This document shows, piece by piece, positions 8,749-9,815 of a stretch of 9,815 nucleotides of DNA (the first letter of the stretch is position 1; every line of letters begins with the position of its first letter). The stretch comes from Puniceicoccaceae bacterium (GTDB lineage: Bacteria > Verrucomicrobiota > Verrucomicrobiae > Opitutales > Coraliomargaritaceae). Made by a program: the position numbers and the translations under genes. The notes beneath the pieces are model-generated. The model saw nothing but the letters and a program-made list of their open reading frames with translations. It did not search any database and had not been told where the DNA came from. The stretch spans positions 1-9,815 of the forward strand of contig CABXXS010000038.1 in assembly GCA_902516225.1 (NCBI GenBank), in the 5' to 3' direction.

Positions 8749-9480
8749 TTACCCGTGACCTAAAGTGGCCACTTTCAGTTGAATAGCTCCTGCCTCTTGG
8801 AGAACGGCTGCGCATGCATTGAGTGTGGATCCAGTGGTGAAGACATCGTCGATTAAGATATATGTTTCAATTGGGATTACAACGGCATCCTTTGCCAAAG
8901 CAAAGGCATTTTTCACATTTTGCTGACGGTTGCTTAGCCTTAAGCTAGTCTGCGAAGGAGTATTAGCGGTACGAACTAGTAAGTTCTTGCAGGATTTTGC
9001 TTCTGATGCACGGCAGATTGCTTCAGCGATACGCACGCTTTGATTAAAGCCTCTCTCTCGCAATTTTACAGGGTGCAGCGGCACCGGCACTAGAACTGCT
9101 CCTTTAAAATAGGCTCGGTAATAAGGAACTAGTTTTAGAATCGCCTCTATGTCGCGTAGAACGTAAAAGCCTGATTTATACTTCAGCTCATGAATTAGAG
9201 AACGACCGGGACCCTTCGCTAAAAAAAGAGTCTTGCCTTGGCTAAAGATAGGGGAGAGCTCACAACAGTGTGGGCAGGTCTTAGGCCCTGCTAGCATTCC
9301 AAGAAATGGATAGCCGCATGTGGTGCATGTGGGTGGCTTTGAAACAATTAGTTCGCGGCTGCAAGCTTGGCAGATGAATCTGTAATCGGAATACTCGACC
9401 GCATCGCCGCAGTGCACGCAACTCCGGGGAAAAAAGACATCGAGCAAATAGTCTGTGATTGTTCTAAGTATAAAGGACAT
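8749..9480 (-). CDS. comF: ComF family protein (phosphoribosyltransferase-like, zinc-finger)
   Basis: ComF/GntX-family proteins join an N-terminal double zinc finger to a type I phosphoribosyltransferase fold. In naturally competent bacteria ComF is needed for DNA uptake, but homologues are common in non-competent species, so the role here is open. The 243-residue product shows four CxxC pairs (Cys21/24, 37/40, 52/55, 69/72), giving two likely zinc sites. Next come the conserved [18 protein letters not shown] block (about 130-147) and the PRPP loop DDVFTTGST (211-219). The first 18 residues are hydrophobic (DYLLDVFFP), as is usual in the family. The ATG at 9480 has no clear Shine-Dalgarno sequence. 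It follows the small membrane protein gene by 46 bases and precedes accD by 37 bases, consistent with one operon. No other competence gene is in the window. Confidence 0.9.
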   Translation of the reverse strand: MSFILRTITDYLLDVFFPRSCVHCGDAVEYSDYRFICQACSRELIVSKPPTCTTCGYPFLGMLAGPKTCPHCCELSPIFSQGKTLFLAKGPGRSLIHELKYKSGFYVLRDIEAILKLVPYYRAYFKGAVLVPVPLHPVKLRERGFNQSVRIAEAICRASEAKSCKNLLVRTANTPSQTSLRLSNRQQNVKNAFALAKDAVVIPIETYILIDDVFTTGSTLNACAAVLQEAGAIQLKVATLGHG

Positions 9481-9526
9481 AAATACACACGCACTTATGG
9501 GACTAGTACCCAGCCTACTTACTGTG

Positions 9527-9815
9527 CTAAGCGCCTTCGCGCGCTTTAATACGACTTTCAGCTTCTAGTACAATCGCCTCGCAACCAGCGAATTTGTGGT
9601 CGTCTAAGCAGAGGCGCTTGGTCTTACCATTCTCTTGGTAAATCGCATAAGCGATGCCCTTCTTTTTCCACTTTTTCCGATCTGTAGCGATGATCGAATC
9701 TAATTCGACGCGCTCGCCGCTGGCGCCGATCACTGTATCTCCATCAGCCCTCACGCTACGGCGGTGATTCCAAGCGATCCATAGCAGGAAAATTAGTGAG
9801 CCAATCATCATTACT
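9527..9815 (-). CDS. Hypothetical membrane-anchored protein, C-terminal part (probably 5' truncated by window edge)
   Basis: I do not recognise a named family. The visible part begins with a hydrophobic stretch ([14 protein letters not shown]), then positively charged NHRR, and then a soluble domain of about 75 residues. This fits a membrane helix with its C-terminal side in the cytoplasm. The soluble part alternates short beta-like strands ([36 protein letters not shown]) and ends in a helix. The general look is of a small PH-like or beta-barrel domain, but that is only an impression. A basic RKKWKKKG patch sits in the middle. ATG codons at 9811 and 9808 could be starts. The frame stays open to the window edge with a valine codon before them, and the membrane helix looks short, so the gene probably extends beyond the edge. 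It appears to lead the comF-accD-folC run. Confidence 0.6.
   Translation of the reverse strand, partial: VMMIGSLIFLLWIAWNHRRSVRADGDTVIGASGERVELDSIIATDRKKWKKKGIAYAIYQENGKTKRLCLDDHKFAGCEAIVLEAESRIKAREGA

Noticed and set aside
9499..9511. Near-palindrome GGGACTAGTACCC before comF as an operator
   Set aside because: The symmetry breaks at inner positions, leaving three outer pairs; there is no second copy in the window.

Overview
The window is a gene-dense chromosomal segment of mostly housekeeping genes. I see no mobile element, CRISPR array, RNA gene or phage remnant. Best guess for the host is a marine-type member of Verrucomicrobiota, class Opitutae. That rests on remembered family resemblance, mainly the release factor 1 N-terminus and the AccD, FolC and small membrane-protein sequences, plus moderate base composition and sparse Shine-Dalgarno sequences. 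No search was run, so the taxonomy is inference.

Plus strand (1-3173): the C-terminal part of the RNA-polymerase recycling ATPase RapA enters from the left edge. About 145 bases later comes prfA (release factor 1). After six bases follows prmC, the methyltransferase that modifies the GGQ glutamine of release factors. prfA and prmC are an enzyme-substrate pair in one short operon.

Minus strand (9815-3188, read right to left): this run starts with the end of a small membrane-anchored protein of unknown function. Next come a ComF-family phosphoribosyltransferase-like protein, accD (acetyl-CoA carboxyltransferase beta subunit) and folC (folylpolyglutamate/dihydrofolate synthase), with gaps of 46, 37 and 33 bases. 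After an 86-base gap follow two different CPA2/Kef-type cation:proton antiporters, each with a C-terminal TrkA-N (RCK) nucleotide-binding domain. The two overlap by four bases (ATGA) and the second has a strong ribosome binding site inside the first. The two strands converge with only 14 bases between prmC and the last antiporter gene.

The most notable points are these. AccD has lost three of the four cysteines of its zinc ribbon and has Ala-Ala in place of the Gly-Gly of E. coli at a second conserved site. The paired, translationally coupled antiporters have different nucleotide-binding loops. A RapA closely resembling the gammaproteobacterial protein sits in what looks like a non-proteobacterial genome. 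I found no convincing previously undescribed multi-gene system.
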